NCBI RefSeq assembly: GCF_900114315.1
Contig: NZ_FOSQ01000004.1
Span: 197,725-261,724 of the forward strand
DNA length: 64,000 bases
Direction: 5' to 3'
Source of the DNA: Falsiroseomonas stagni DSM 19981
Lineage (GTDB): Bacteria > Pseudomonadota > Alphaproteobacteria > Acetobacterales > Acetobacteraceae
The position numbers were made by a program, and so were the translations under genes. The first letter of the stretch is position 1, and every line of letters starts with the position of its first letter. Of this stretch, positions 1 to 7,661 are shown in pieces. The notes beneath the pieces were generated by a model, which had not been told where the DNA came from, did not search any database, and saw nothing but the letters and a program-made list of their open reading frames with translations.

Positions 1-602
1 GCCTGCACGACGCCGGTGACCAGGTCCTGCACCGCCGGCGCGCCGCCGCGATACGCCACATGGGCCACCTGCGTGCCCGTGCTGCGCATGAAGCGCTCCG
101 TCGCCAGGTGGCTCGGCGTGCCGACGCCGGGGCTGCCGACATTCAGCGCCCCCGGCCGGGCCCGCGCCCAGGCCACCAGCTCCGGCCCCGTCCGCACCGG
201 CAGATCGGGATGCACCACCAGCACGAAGGGGAAGCGCGCGATCGGCGCCACCGGCCGAAAATCCCGGATGGGATCATAGGGCAGGCGCCGCGCCATCGCC
301 GGCGTGATGACCAGCGCCGTCAGATCGGCCGAGAGCAGCGTGTAGCCATCCGGCGCCGCCCGCGCCGTCGCCTCGCTGGCCGGGATGGTGGCGCCGCCGG
401 GACGGTTATCCACCGTCACCGCCTGGCCGAGCGGCCCGCTGATCGCCGCCGCCAGACTGCGCGCCAGGAAGTCGGAGCCTCCGCCGGGCGCATAGGGCAC
501 GATCCAGCGCAGCGGGCGGGACGGCCAGGGCGCCTGCGCCAGGGCAGGCGAGGCAAGGCAAGCTGCCGCCATCGCCGTGAAGCCGCGTCGTGTGAAGGTC
601 AT
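1..602 (-). CDS. Bug/TctC-family tripartite tricarboxylate transporter receptor, C-terminus outside window
   Basis: This is a periplasmic solute-binding protein of the Bug (TctC) family, which delivers carboxylates to a TctA/TctB permease. The N-terminus has an export signal (TFTRRGF, then a hydrophobic stretch ending ALAQA), followed by the family entry motif WPSRPLRWIVPYAPGGGSD. Family-typical segments NRPGGA, DGYTLL and AYRGGAPA follow. About 200 residues are present of a usual 320; the rest lies left of base 1. The start is the ATG at 602. No TctA or TctB gene is visible nearby, so it looks like one of this window's orphan receptors. The ligand cannot be read from sequence. Confidence 0.9.
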   Translation of the reverse strand, partial: MTFTRRGFTAMAAACLASPALAQAPWPSRPLRWIVPYAPGGGSDFLARSLAAAISGPLGQAVTVDNRPGGATIPASEATARAAPDGYTLLSADLTALVITPAMARRLPYDPIRDFRPVAPIARFPFVLVVHPDLPVRTGPELVAWARARPGALNVGSPGVGTPSHLATERFMRSTGTQVAHVAYRGGAPAVQDLVTGVVQ

Positions 603-856
603 GTTCGTTCCTCGATACCGCGTGCGCATTGCGCACCGGATTCGACGACGCCGCAAGCGCCCCGCCGGCGCGCGGAAAAGCTCGCTTCCGGTTTCAGTTC
701 CTGATACGTTCTCTGCTACCAACCCGCCCCCATGCCCGCAGCGCCCCTTCCGCGCCCCCCTGGGAAGCAACGCGCCGTGGCAGGGGGCGGGAAGGTGCCG
801 CGAAAAACGGTGCTAAACGCGGCTAATCGGCATAATCGGCTTAAACGGGTTAGTGG

Positions 857-1771
857 CTAAAAAGCCACGGATGCACATTCCCGCGCCAGGAATCCCCGCA
901 CCAGCGCGGCGAAACCCGCCGGATTGTCCTGCGTCAGCCGGTGGTTGGCGCCGGCCAGCACCTCCAGCCGCGCCTGCGGGATCGCCTCCCGCGCGCGCGC
1001 CATCGCGGCGGGGCCGATCACGGTGCAATGCTCGCCGCCGAACAGCAGGGTGGGCTGGGCCACATCGATGTCGCGCCAGAAATCGGCGGTCAGCGCCCGC
1101 TGGGTTTCCGTGATGCCGGCCACGTCATAGCGCCAGCGCAGCCGCCCATCCGGGCAGTCCATCAGCGCGGTATCGAGCCAGTGCTCGGCCACGGCGTCGG
1201 TCCAGGCCTCCCGGAACGGCGTCTCCGCCAGCGCCTCCGCCCGCGTCGCGAAGCCGCGGTCATGGCGCTCCACCTGGTCGAGGAACAGGGCAAAGACATC
1301 GTCGCGCAGCCCGATGGCGGGATCGCCGGCCGCCACCGCCACCACGCCTTCCGGCAGCCTGGTCGCCAGCAGCAGCGCCAGCGTCGCCCCCGTCGCCTGC
1401 CCCACCACCGCGAAGCGCTTCCACCCCAGCGCGCGGGTCAGCGCCACCAGGTCCTCCCGGTGCTCCTCCAGCCGGAACAGCGATCCCGCCGGCGCGTCGC
1501 TCTCGCCGAGGCCCCGGTAATCCGGCACCAGCACCGGGTTGGGCAGGTCGAGTTCGGCCAGCACGAAGTCGAAGATGCGGCGCGTTGTGCGGTTGGCCGT
1601 CAGGAACAGGATCGGCAGGCCGGCGCCGGGCCTGTAGGTGAAGGCCATGGTCACGCCGGTCGGCAGGGTCATCCGCCGCATGGCGTAGGACGGATCGAGC
1701 GGCGGCCGCAGGCCGACGCCCGCGAAATCCTCGCCGGGCAGGAAGCTGGCGCTGGCCTTGGTGCTGAGCAT
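857..1771 (-). CDS. alpha/beta hydrolase-fold protein lacking the nucleophile serine
   Basis: The 304-residue product has an alpha/beta-hydrolase fold: an oxyanion region near residues 54-62, VPDYRGLGESD near 82-92, a strand leading to the nucleophile elbow, and a late histidine in GANHRLTQ. The elbow reads GQATG at residues 124-128, so alanine 126 sits where the family has Ser, Cys or Asp. The protein is therefore either a non-hydrolytic relative or uses another residue. It starts 9 bases after the yaiI-like gene ends, so it probably shares the transcript below the TPP riboswitch. A small hairpin (GTGGCT, four A, AGCCAC; 853-868) overlaps the stop codon. The cellular substrate is unknown. 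Confidence 0.8.
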   Translation of the reverse strand: MLSTKASASFLPGEDFAGVGLRPPLDPSYAMRRMTLPTGVTMAFTYRPGAGLPILFLTANRTTRRIFDFVLAELDLPNPVLVPDYRGLGESDAPAGSLFRLEEHREDLVALTRALGWKRFAVVGQATGATLALLLATRLPEGVVAVAAGDPAIGLRDDVFALFLDQVERHDRGFATRAEALAETPFREAWTDAVAEHWLDTALMDCPDGRLRWRYDVAGITETQRALTADFWRDIDVAQPTLLFGGEHCTVIGPAAMARAREAIPQARLEVLAGANHRLTQDNPAGFAALVRGFLARECASVAF

Positions 1772-1780
1772 GGGGCGAGC

Positions 1781-2257
1781 CTATCCCCCCGCCCGCGCCA
1801 CCCGCAACGCCGCATGCGCCATGGCGTCCAGCGCATTGAGGAAGCGGGACTTGTCCGCCCCCGCCATGGGCGGCGGCCCGCCACCCATGCCGAGTTCCCG
1901 CAGATGCTGCGACACCGCCCGCCCGGCCAAAGCGGAGCCGATGTTGTTCTGCGTCCAGGGATGGCCCTTGAAGTTGAGGCAGAAGGCCGTCTTGTCCAGG
2001 CACCGCTTGGCCAGCGGGATATCCGCGGTCAGGCAGACATCGGTCGGCCGCGCTTCCTCCGCGATCCAGTCATCCGCCTTGTCCGCCCCATCCGTGACGA
2101 TGACGATGCGGACCATCGCCTGTTGCGGCGGCCGGATGGGGCGGGACCCGTTGGAGACGAAGATCACCTCCAGCCCCAGCCGGGCCGCCACGCGCAGGAT
2201 CTCCTCCCGCACCGGGCAGGCATCGGCATCGACCAGGAGGCGGGTGTTGGGTGTCAC
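1781..2257 (-). CDS. yaiI: YaiI/YqxD family protein (DUF188)
   Basis: The 158-residue product matches the UPF0178 (YaiI/YqxD, DUF188) family. Visible family marks are the N-terminal VDADACPVREEI, the LTADIPLAKRCL segment, the RPTDVCLTADIP aspartates and the late GGGPPP motif. The fold is PIN-like and a nuclease or RNA-related role has been suggested for such folds, but the function is not established. It starts at GTG, which overlaps the stop of the upstream thiY-like gene by four bases (GTGA), so the two are translationally coupled. Its place in a riboswitch-controlled transporter operon is unusual and may not reflect function. Confidence 0.9.
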   Translation of the reverse strand: MTPNTRLLVDADACPVREEILRVAARLGLEVIFVSNGSRPIRPPQQAMVRIVIVTDGADKADDWIAEEARPTDVCLTADIPLAKRCLDKTAFCLNFKGHPWTQNNIGSALAGRAVSQHLRELGMGGGPPPMAGADKSRFLNALDAMAHAALRVARAGG

Positions 2258-3219
2258 CGGGCGGAGATAGCGGCCGGCAGTTCCACCGCATAGGTGTCCA
2301 GCGCCGGCACCGCCCGGATCATCCGCCGGTCCAGCAGGAAGCGGGCGAAGCGCTCATACCGGTTCCGGTCCAGCGCGCCGGGGCTCAGGGAGAAGCGGTT
2401 GGCCGTGCTGGCGAAGGCGCGGCGGTTGAGTTCATTGTCCAGCTCCCGCCGCTGCCCCGCGATGAACATGCGCCAGGATTCCTCGGGGTTGTTCACCAGG
2501 AAATGGGTCGCGGCCTCCGTCGCATCGATGAAGCGGCGCAGCACCGGGTCCCGGGCGCGGTCGCGATGGGTGATGTAGATCAGCTCGTCATAGGCCGGCA
2601 TCCCGTACTGCTCCGGGAAGAAGGCGCGGCCGGGCCGGTTCTCGATGTCGAGCTGATGCAGCTCGAAGTTCCGGAATCCGCCGAGGATGGCATCCACCTG
2701 CCCGGACATGAGGGCGGAGGACAGGCCGAAATTGACGTTCACCAGCCGGATGTCGGACAGCCGGAGCCCGACGCCTTCCAGCATCACGCCCATCACCACT
2801 TCCTCGAACCCCGCCACGGAATAGCCCACGCGCCGGCCGCGGAGATCCGCCAGCGTGCGCACCGGGCCATCCCGCAGCACGGTCAGGGTGGAGAGCGGGG
2901 TCGCCACCAGCGTGCCGACGCGCACCAGCGGCAGCCCCTGGTCCACCGCCAGGTGCAGGTTCTTCTGGTAGAAGACGCCGATATCGGCGCGGCGCGCGCC
3001 GACCAGCCGCGGCGGGTCGTTCGGATCGGCCGGCGCCTGGATCCGCACATCGAGGTTGGCGCGCGCGAAATCGCCGCGCTCCTGCGCGATGATGATGGGC
3101 AAATGGTCGGGGTTGATGAACCAGTCCAGCAGCACCGTCAGCTGGTCCCGCGCGGGCTGCGCAGCGACGGGTGGCGACAAGGCAAGCAGCGCGGCAAGCG
3201 CGATCAGAAGCCGCTTCAT
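2254..3219 (-). CDS. thiY: ABC transporter substrate-binding protein, ThiY/NMT1-like
   Basis: The 321-residue exported binding protein has a signal peptide (MKRLLIALAALLALSPPVAA) and the NMT1/THI5-like fold typical of ThiY, which binds thiamine-pyrimidine precursors such as formylaminopyrimidine. The mature N-terminus DQLTVLLDWFINPDHLP and the DIGVFYQ, GRRVGYSVAGFEE and GGFRNFE segments are characteristic. The ATG at 3219 overlaps the permease stop (ATGA), so the open frame upstream of it was discarded. It is the third gene of a cassette governed by a TPP riboswitch, which supports a thiamine-precursor ligand over the sulfonates or nitriles bound by other NMT1-like proteins. Confidence 0.9.
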   Translation of the reverse strand: MKRLLIALAALLALSPPVAAQPARDQLTVLLDWFINPDHLPIIIAQERGDFARANLDVRIQAPADPNDPPRLVGARRADIGVFYQKNLHLAVDQGLPLVRVGTLVATPLSTLTVLRDGPVRTLADLRGRRVGYSVAGFEEVVMGVMLEGVGLRLSDIRLVNVNFGLSSALMSGQVDAILGGFRNFELHQLDIENRPGRAFFPEQYGMPAYDELIYITHRDRARDPVLRRFIDATEAATHFLVNNPEESWRMFIAGQRRELDNELNRRAFASTANRFSLSPGALDRNRYERFARFLLDRRMIRAVPALDTYAVELPAAISAR

Positions 3220-3983
3220 GGCGTGACCTTCCTGTTGTTCTCGGAAAGAAGTGAATCCGGCTGCCAGGGGATGGCGGCCCGCAGCAGCCGGTCGGTGGTG
3301 AACCAGAGCGCCAGCGACATGACCGCCAGCACGAAGAGGGCGGCGAACATGACATCCGCCTGGGACCGCCCATTGGCCTGGAGCATCAGGTAGCCGAGCC
3401 CCGCCGAGGACCCGACCCATTCCCCCACGATCGCCCCGATCGGCGCCACCCCCGCCGCGACCCTCAACCCGGAGGCAAGGGATGGCAGCGCCGCCGGCAC
3501 CCGCACCCGCCACAGCACCGCGACGGGCGAGGCACCCATGGTCGAGGCGAGGTCGAGCAGCCCCGGCTCCGTCCGCCGCAGCCCGTCATGGAAGGCGGTG
3601 GCGACAGGGAAGAAGATGATGAGGACCGCCATCGCGACCTTGCTGGCCATGCCATAGCCCAGCCACAGGACCAGCAGCGGCGCGATGGCGAAGACCGGGA
3701 TGGCCTGGCTGACCAGCAGCAGCGGCAGCAGCCAGCGCCGCCCCGCCGGCCAGGCGGCCAGGGTCAGCGCCATCAGGCAGCCGAGCAGGGAGCCGAGCAG
3801 CAGGCCCAGCAGGATCTCCGCCCCCGTCGTCAGCGCGTGACCGAGGATGATGTCCCAGCGATCCACCAGCGCCGTCGCGACCCGGGCCGGGGAGGGCAGC
3901 AGGAAGGGCGGCACCTCTGTCAGCCAGACGAAGCCGTGCCACAGCAGCAGCAGGCCGAGGCCCGCGATCGCGGCCCGGATCAC
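3216..3983 (-). CDS. thiX: ABC transporter permease, ThiX-like (BPD transport family)
   Basis: The 255-residue inner-membrane permease has about six hydrophobic segments. The N-terminal helix (AAIAGLGLLLLWHGFVWL) is followed by PPFLLPSPARV, which is typical of the SsuC/TauC/ThiX group. The EAA-loop region lies around STMGASPVAVLWRVRVPAALP. It forms the channel with the ATPase encoded just upstream and receives substrate from the binding protein encoded just downstream, with ATGA overlaps at both junctions. The thiamine-precursor assignment rests on the TPP riboswitch and on the ThiY-like partner; the permease itself could equally serve a sulfonate system. Confidence 0.88.
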   Translation of the reverse strand: MIRAAIAGLGLLLLWHGFVWLTEVPPFLLPSPARVATALVDRWDIILGHALTTGAEILLGLLLGSLLGCLMALTLAAWPAGRRWLLPLLLVSQAIPVFAIAPLLVLWLGYGMASKVAMAVLIIFFPVATAFHDGLRRTEPGLLDLASTMGASPVAVLWRVRVPAALPSLASGLRVAAGVAPIGAIVGEWVGSSAGLGYLMLQANGRSQADVMFAALFVLAVMSLALWFTTDRLLRAAIPWQPDSLLSENNRKVTP

Positions 3984-4708
3984 GAAACGGCCTCCGCCAG
4001 CCGTTCCAGCAGCGCCGCCTGCGCCGCCAGCAGTGCCGGATCGCCCGCGGGGCGGGGCGGGGCGCCATCCGGCACCGGGACCTCCGCTGGCGTGGCGGGG
4101 CTGCCGCCCAGCACCAGGATGCGGTCCGCCAGGCGCAGCGCCTCCAGCGGGTCATGCGTCACCAGCAGCACGGTGCGCCCGGCCAGCAGCCCGGCGGAGA
4201 GCGACTGCATCCGGTGGCGCGTCGGCGCATCGACGGCGCTGAAGGGCTCATCCATCAGCACGACGGGCCGGTCTTCCATGAGGGTGCGGGCGAGCGCCAC
4301 GCGCTGCCGCATTCCGCCGGAAAGCTGGGCGGGCTGCTTGCGGGCATCGGCCTCCGTCAGCCCGACCGCCGCCAGCAGCGCCCGCGCCCGCGCCAGGTCC
4401 GGCGCCTGGCCGCGGAGATGCGCGCCCATGGTCACGTTGCCCAGCACGTCCCGCCAGGGCACCAGCAGATCCTGCTGCGCCATATAGGCGACCTGGCCGG
4501 CCAGCGGCGTCACGCTGGCCCCCGCGGGCACCGGCAGCAGCCCCGCCACCAGCCGCAGCAGCGTCGATTTCCCGGACCCGGAAGGCCCGAGCAGCGCCGT
4601 GGTCGCCCCGCCCGCGATCGCCAGGTCGAGCTGCCCGAGCACAGGCACGCCACCAAGGGCCAGCCCCTGGGGCAGCATGATACGGAATCCGGGCGCGCGA
4701 TCGACCAC
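3980..4708 (-). CDS. thiZ: ABC transporter ATP-binding protein, ThiZ-like
   Basis: The 242-residue ATPase energises the ThiXY-type importer. It shows Walker A GPSGSGKST (about residues 41-49), the Q-loop region MAQQDLLVPW, the signature LSGGMRQRVALARTL, Walker B VVLMDEPF and the H-loop THDP. The first in-frame start is GTG at 4708, only about 8 bases after the riboswitch; an internal ATG near residue 11 (MLPQG) is an alternative, and neither has a strong Shine-Dalgarno sequence. Such tight spacing favours translational control through the aptamer. It is the first gene of the operon. Confidence 0.88.
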   Translation of the reverse strand: MVDRAPGFRIMLPQGLALGGVPVLGQLDLAIAGGATTALLGPSGSGKSTLLRLVAGLLPVPAGASVTPLAGQVAYMAQQDLLVPWRDVLGNVTMGAHLRGQAPDLARARALLAAVGLTEADARKQPAQLSGGMRQRVALARTLMEDRPVVLMDEPFSAVDAPTRHRMQSLSAGLLAGRTVLLVTHDPLEALRLADRILVLGGSPATPAEVPVPDGAPPRPAGDPALLAAQAALLERLAEAVS

Positions 4709-4715
4709 AGGCAGA

Positions 4716-4800
4716 CACCGTTCCCTTCGCCGGCATGACCCGGATCAGGTTCGTGGGGTCGCGGTCGCCCGCCTCTCAGCCCCCGATGGGCTCCCCCCGA
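4716..4800 (-). promoter_or_regulatory. TPP riboswitch (thi box)
   Basis: Read on the minus strand, the element contains the conserved thi-box blocks in order: GGGGGAGCCC, GGGGCTGAGAGG, GCGACCC, GAACCTGATC and CGGGTCATGCCGGCG, then AGGGAA. These match the THI-element consensus (CTGAGA, ACCTGATCTGG, AATGCCAGCG, AGGGAA) with almost no change in the pyrimidine- and pyrophosphate-sensing helices. It ends about 8 bases before the first possible start codon of the ABC transporter operon. Thiamine pyrophosphate is therefore expected to shut off uptake of thiamine or its precursor. No clear T-tract terminator is seen, so the likely mechanism is masking of the start region. Confidence 0.96.
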
Positions 4801-4881
4801 TGACGGCGGCGGTTATGCGGGGGCCTGTGGCGGAGGGCAAGGGGAGGGGGCTGGCCTGTCCAGACCGACACGCAACCTCCG

Positions 4882-5019
4882 ATGCACCGCCCTCTGCCGC
4901 CGCCCATGGCCGATGCCTTCGCCTCCGGCCTGTTCGGTGTCAGCGGCCCCGACCTGGCCGCCCATGGCAACGCCTATCGGGGGGGGGGTACGCCGCTGCT
5001 GGCCTTCATCCGGCGCTGA
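4882..5019 (+). CDS. possible 45-residue protein of unknown function
   Basis: A short frame runs from ATG 4882 (or ATG 4906) to TGA 5017-5019 in the 331-base gap between the thi riboswitch and the acuC-like gene. Its product contains ADAFASGLFGVSGPDL and ends TPLLAFIRR. The codon third positions are GC-rich, as in real genes here, and it ends 20 bases before the next gene. No Shine-Dalgarno sequence is evident and I do not recognise the protein. It may be a remnant or chance. The rest of this gap (4801-4881) shows nothing else. Confidence 0.25.
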   Translation: MHRPLPPPMADAFASGLFGVSGPDLAAHGNAYRGGGTPLLAFIRR

Positions 5020-5039
5020 GCGCCCCCATCTCGGTGCCG

Positions 5040-6191
5040 ATGACCAGACCGCTCCTCATCGGTTCCGAGATCTATCGCGGCTCCACCTATGGACCGAAGC
5101 ATCCCCTCGCCATTCCGCGCGTCTCCACCACGCTGGACCTGGTGCGCGCCATGGGCTGGGTGGCGCCCAGGCAATACATCGACAGCCCCCGCGCCACGCC
5201 GGAGGCGCTGACCCGCTTCCACGACCGGGACTACATCGCCGCCCTGATGCAGGCCGAGGCGACCCAACAGGTGGACCCCGCGCATCGCGAACGCTTCCGC
5301 ATCGGCGCCGATGGCAACCCCGTCTACCGGGAAGTCTTCTCCCGCCCCGCCACCGGCGCCGGCGGCGTGACGCTGGCCGCGCGCCTCACGCAGCATGGCG
5401 GGGTGGTGCATGTGCCGGGCGGCGGGACCCATCACGGCCGCCCGGACCGGGCGAGCGGCTTCTGCTACCTCAACGACGCCGTGCTCGGCCTGCTGGAATG
5501 GCTCGACCTCGGCCTCGATCGCATCCTCTACCTCGATATCGATGCCCATCACGGCGATGGGGTGGAGGACGCCTTCGCCGATGATCCGCGCGTCTTCACC
5601 GTCTCGGTCCATGAGGCCGGGCGCTGGCCGCATACCGGCCGCGTGGAGGACCAGGCCGGCGGCCATGCCCGCAACCTGCCCGTGCCCCCCGGCTTCAACG
5701 ACAGCGAGATGGATTTTCTCAAGCGCCACGCCATCCTGCCGCTGATCCGGCACTGGCAGCCGCAGGCGATCATGCTCCAGTGCGGGGCGGATGCGATCGA
5801 GGAAGACCCGCTCTCGAAGCTCTCGCTGTCCAACAACGCGCATCGGGCCATGGTGTCCGCGCTGCGCGGGCTGGCGCCGCGCCTGATCGTGCTGGGCGGC
5901 GGGGGGTACAATCCCTGGTCCGTCGCACGCTGCTGGGCCGGGATCTGGGCCACGCTGAACGACCTGCCCATCCCGCCCCGCATCCCCCCGGCGGCGGAGG
6001 CCGTGCTGCGCGGCCTCACCTTCTCCCGCGCCGCCGGCCGCAATCCGCCGGAGCATTGGTTCACCACCATCGCCGACCCGCCCCGCCCCGGCCCGGTGCG
6101 GGAGGCGGTGCGCGCCCTGGCGCCCGCCACGCTGCGGCACCTGCCGGAGCCTTCCGGCGCGCGCGAAGCCGCTGCTATGCTGCGCTCATGA
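5040..6191 (+). CDS. histone deacetylase-superfamily protein (AcuC-like)
   Basis: The 383-residue class I/II-type zinc deacetylase belongs to the AcuC/acetylpolyamine amidohydrolase superfamily. It shows the paired catalytic histidines in GGGTHHGRPDRASGFCYLND (H131, H132), the zinc ligands in DIDAHHGDG (D168, H170) and the late GGGGYNPWSVARCW block that carries the transition-state tyrosine. Relatives remove acetyl groups from acetyl-CoA synthetase or small amines; which applies here is not clear. The start is ATG 5040; an open frame extends further upstream but crosses the riboswitch region. Its stop overlaps the next gene by ATGA, implying co-translation. Confidence 0.88.
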   Translation: MTRPLLIGSEIYRGSTYGPKHPLAIPRVSTTLDLVRAMGWVAPRQYIDSPRATPEALTRFHDRDYIAALMQAEATQQVDPAHRERFRIGADGNPVYREVFSRPATGAGGVTLAARLTQHGGVVHVPGGGTHHGRPDRASGFCYLNDAVLGLLEWLDLGLDRILYLDIDAHHGDGVEDAFADDPRVFTVSVHEAGRWPHTGRVEDQAGGHARNLPVPPGFNDSEMDFLKRHAILPLIRHWQPQAIMLQCGADAIEEDPLSKLSLSNNAHRAMVSALRGLAPRLIVLGGGGYNPWSVARCWAGIWATLNDLPIPPRIPPAAEAVLRGLTFSRAAGRNPPEHWFTTIADPPRPGPVREAVRALAPATLRHLPEPSGAREAAAMLRS

Positions 6192-6673
6192 CCCGACGCC
6201 AGACGCTGCTCTCCGCCCTCGGCCTCATCGCCGCCCCCGCCGCCGCCCTGGCGCAGCCTGGCGTGGACCGCCCGCAGCCGAAGCTGCCGACGGAGCGCCT
6301 GGTGATCGTGGGGCGGGAGGGCCGCCGGCACGAATTCGACGTGGAAATGGCGATCAGCCCGGACCAGCAGATGGTCGGGCTGATGTTCCGCCCCTCCGTC
6401 GGCGCGAATGAGGGCATGATCTTCGACTGGGGCAGCCCGCGCGAAAGCTCCATGTGGATGCGCAACACCATCACCTCGCTCGACATGGTGTTCATCGCCG
6501 CCGATGGCCGCATCCACCGGATCGCGGAGCGGACGGTGCCGCTGAGCCTGACACCGATCGACAGCCGCGGCCCGGTCCGCGCCACGCTGGAGTTGCAGGC
6601 CGGAATCACGGAACGGCTCGACATCCGCGTCGGCGACCGCGTGCTGCACCGGATGTTCGGCACGGCGCCTTAG
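6188..6673 (+). CDS. DUF192 family exported protein
   Basis: The 161-residue protein has an N-terminal export signal (MTRRQTLLSALGLIAAPAAALAQ; the paired arginines suggest Tat or Sec) and a DUF192 domain over the remainder. Family hallmarks are the MVGLMFRPSVGANEGMIF segment, MWMRNTITSLDMVFI, and the terminal GDRVLHRMFG. The biochemical role of the family is unknown. It is coupled to the acuC-like gene through an ATGA overlap. Its TAG stop is formed by the first three bases of the 165-bp inverted-repeat element that follows. Confidence 0.9.
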   Translation: MTRRQTLLSALGLIAAPAAALAQPGVDRPQPKLPTERLVIVGREGRRHEFDVEMAISPDQQMVGLMFRPSVGANEGMIFDWGSPRESSMWMRNTITSLDMVFIAADGRIHRIAERTVPLSLTPIDSRGPVRATLELQAGITERLDIRVGDRVLHRMFGTAP

Positions 6674-6835
6674 GGTCCAAACCCAATCATCCGCCGGGCG
6701 CCTGGCCGGTCTCTCGCGGCATCCGCGGCGTGAGGCCGCTTGCCGATGCAACCAGCATCGGCGGCGCGTCCTTCCTTGCGGCCTGCCACGCGATCCTCGG
6801 CCATCCGCCTCGGGTCTGATTGGCCTTGGACCCTA
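6671..6835. repeat. 165-bp element with 19-bp terminal inverted repeats (MITE-like)
   Basis: The left end reads TAGGGTCCAAACCCAATCA (6671-6689); the reverse complement of the right end (6817-6835) reads TAGGGTCCAAGGCCAATCA, 16 of 19 identical with the first ten bases perfect. Between them is non-coding sequence with a perfect 8-bp hairpin (GCCGATGC, loop AACCA, GCATCGGC; 6742-6762). Both outer ends begin with TA, as expected for TA target duplication in IS630/Tc1-type elements. It sits exactly between two convergent genes, so it may also act as a bidirectional transcription barrier. No transposase is encoded. Confidence 0.6.
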
Positions 6836-6840
6836 CCCGG

Positions 6841-7449
6841 TCACGCCAGCCGGGCGGCCACCACCCGCCAGGGCCTGGCGGTCTCCCGCGACGCCTCCCG
6901 CGCCGCGCCTTCCTCGATCCAGCCGATCCGCTCCCGCGGCCCCGGCTGCATGACGCCGAGGCCGAGGATCGCGCCCGCCTCCACCACCAGCACCACATCG
7001 CCGGCGCGGGCGGGCTGGCCGGGATCGCACAGCAGCAGGTGGCGCGGCTGAAGCAGCCCGCGGGGCTCCGCCAGCATCACCGCCACCATGCCGGGCTCGG
7101 CCGGCACGAAGCCCTCCGCCGCCAGGCGTCGCGCCGGCGGCGCGGCCGGCAGCAGCCGGTCCTCACCCTCCCGGTACAGGGGCAGGCGGAGGCCGGTCGG
7201 GGCGGGGAGGGGCGTGGCATCCGCCCGCAACGCGGCTTCCGGCAGGCCGAGCAGCCCGGCCAGCGCCTGGCGCAAATCCTCCGGCAGGCGCCGCGGCGTG
7301 CCGCGCGCGATGAATTGCTGGAGGTAGCTGGGGTTCCGCCCGAGCCGCAGCGACAGCGCCTTGAGCCCCAGCCGCCGGTCCCGCGCGGCTTCGAGGATGC
7401 GGGCCCGCACCGGGTCCGGCGCCGTGTTCCGGGTTGCCATGCTGTTCAT
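6841..7449 (-). CDS. XRE-type regulator with C-terminal S24/LexA-like domain
   Basis: The 202-residue protein has an N-terminal helix-turn-helix region (LGLKALSLRLGRNPSYLQQFI, about residues 22-42) and a C-terminal half resembling phage-repressor/S24 peptidase domains, including DVVLVVEAGAILGLGVM. I cannot clearly place the Ser-Lys catalytic dyad, so autocleavage is uncertain. The start chosen is ATG 7449 (MNSMATRN); ATG 7440 is equally plausible. It is divergent from the TauD-type operon, with a palindrome at 7507-7524 in between that is a candidate autoregulatory operator. Confidence 0.7.
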   Translation of the reverse strand: MNSMATRNTAPDPVRARILEAARDRRLGLKALSLRLGRNPSYLQQFIARGTPRRLPEDLRQALAGLLGLPEAALRADATPLPAPTGLRLPLYREGEDRLLPAAPPARRLAAEGFVPAEPGMVAVMLAEPRGLLQPRHLLLCDPGQPARAGDVVLVVEAGAILGLGVMQPGPRERIGWIEEGAAREASRETARPWRVVAARLA

Positions 7450-7506
7450 GCTCTGTCGCTGCACTCCCCTCGCCGGACGGACAATAGAGGAAATCCAGGC
7501 TCGGAT

Positions 7507-7524
7507 GGAAGGAATTCTCCTTCC
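7507..7524. promoter_or_regulatory. palindromic operator candidate between XRE regulator and dioxygenase operon
   Basis: The perfect inverted repeat GGAAGGA-ATTC-TCCTTCC lies in the 212-base divergent intergenic region. It is centred 66 bases upstream of the XRE start (7449) and 146 bases upstream of the dioxygenase start (7662). Its size and dyad symmetry suit a homodimeric HTH regulator. That the adjacent XRE protein binds it is inference. Confidence 0.45.
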
Positions 7525-7661
7525 CCATGCGCCCGTCGCGATCACGTCACCGCCCTCGGCCCGGGATTGCGAGCTACCGCGGCGTAGTGCCAGGATGCGG
7601 GAATAATTGAATGAGACGGCCGGGCCTTTGTGCGCCGCGCCGCCGCAAGGGGAAACGAGCC

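Noticed and set aside
603-856. promoter or small gene in the 254-base gap left of the hydrolase
   Set aside because: A locally AT-richer stretch (around 810-865) exists, but no consensus promoter pair or credible frame was found.
4599-5039. N-terminal extension of the AcuC-like frame
   Set aside because: The open frame crosses the TPP riboswitch and lacks homology; the family N-terminus begins at 5040.
4974-6140. 388-residue frame antisense to the AcuC-like gene
   Set aside because: Composition is typical of a shadow (Arg, Gly, Ala, His), no start signal is present, and the sense strand has catalytic motifs.
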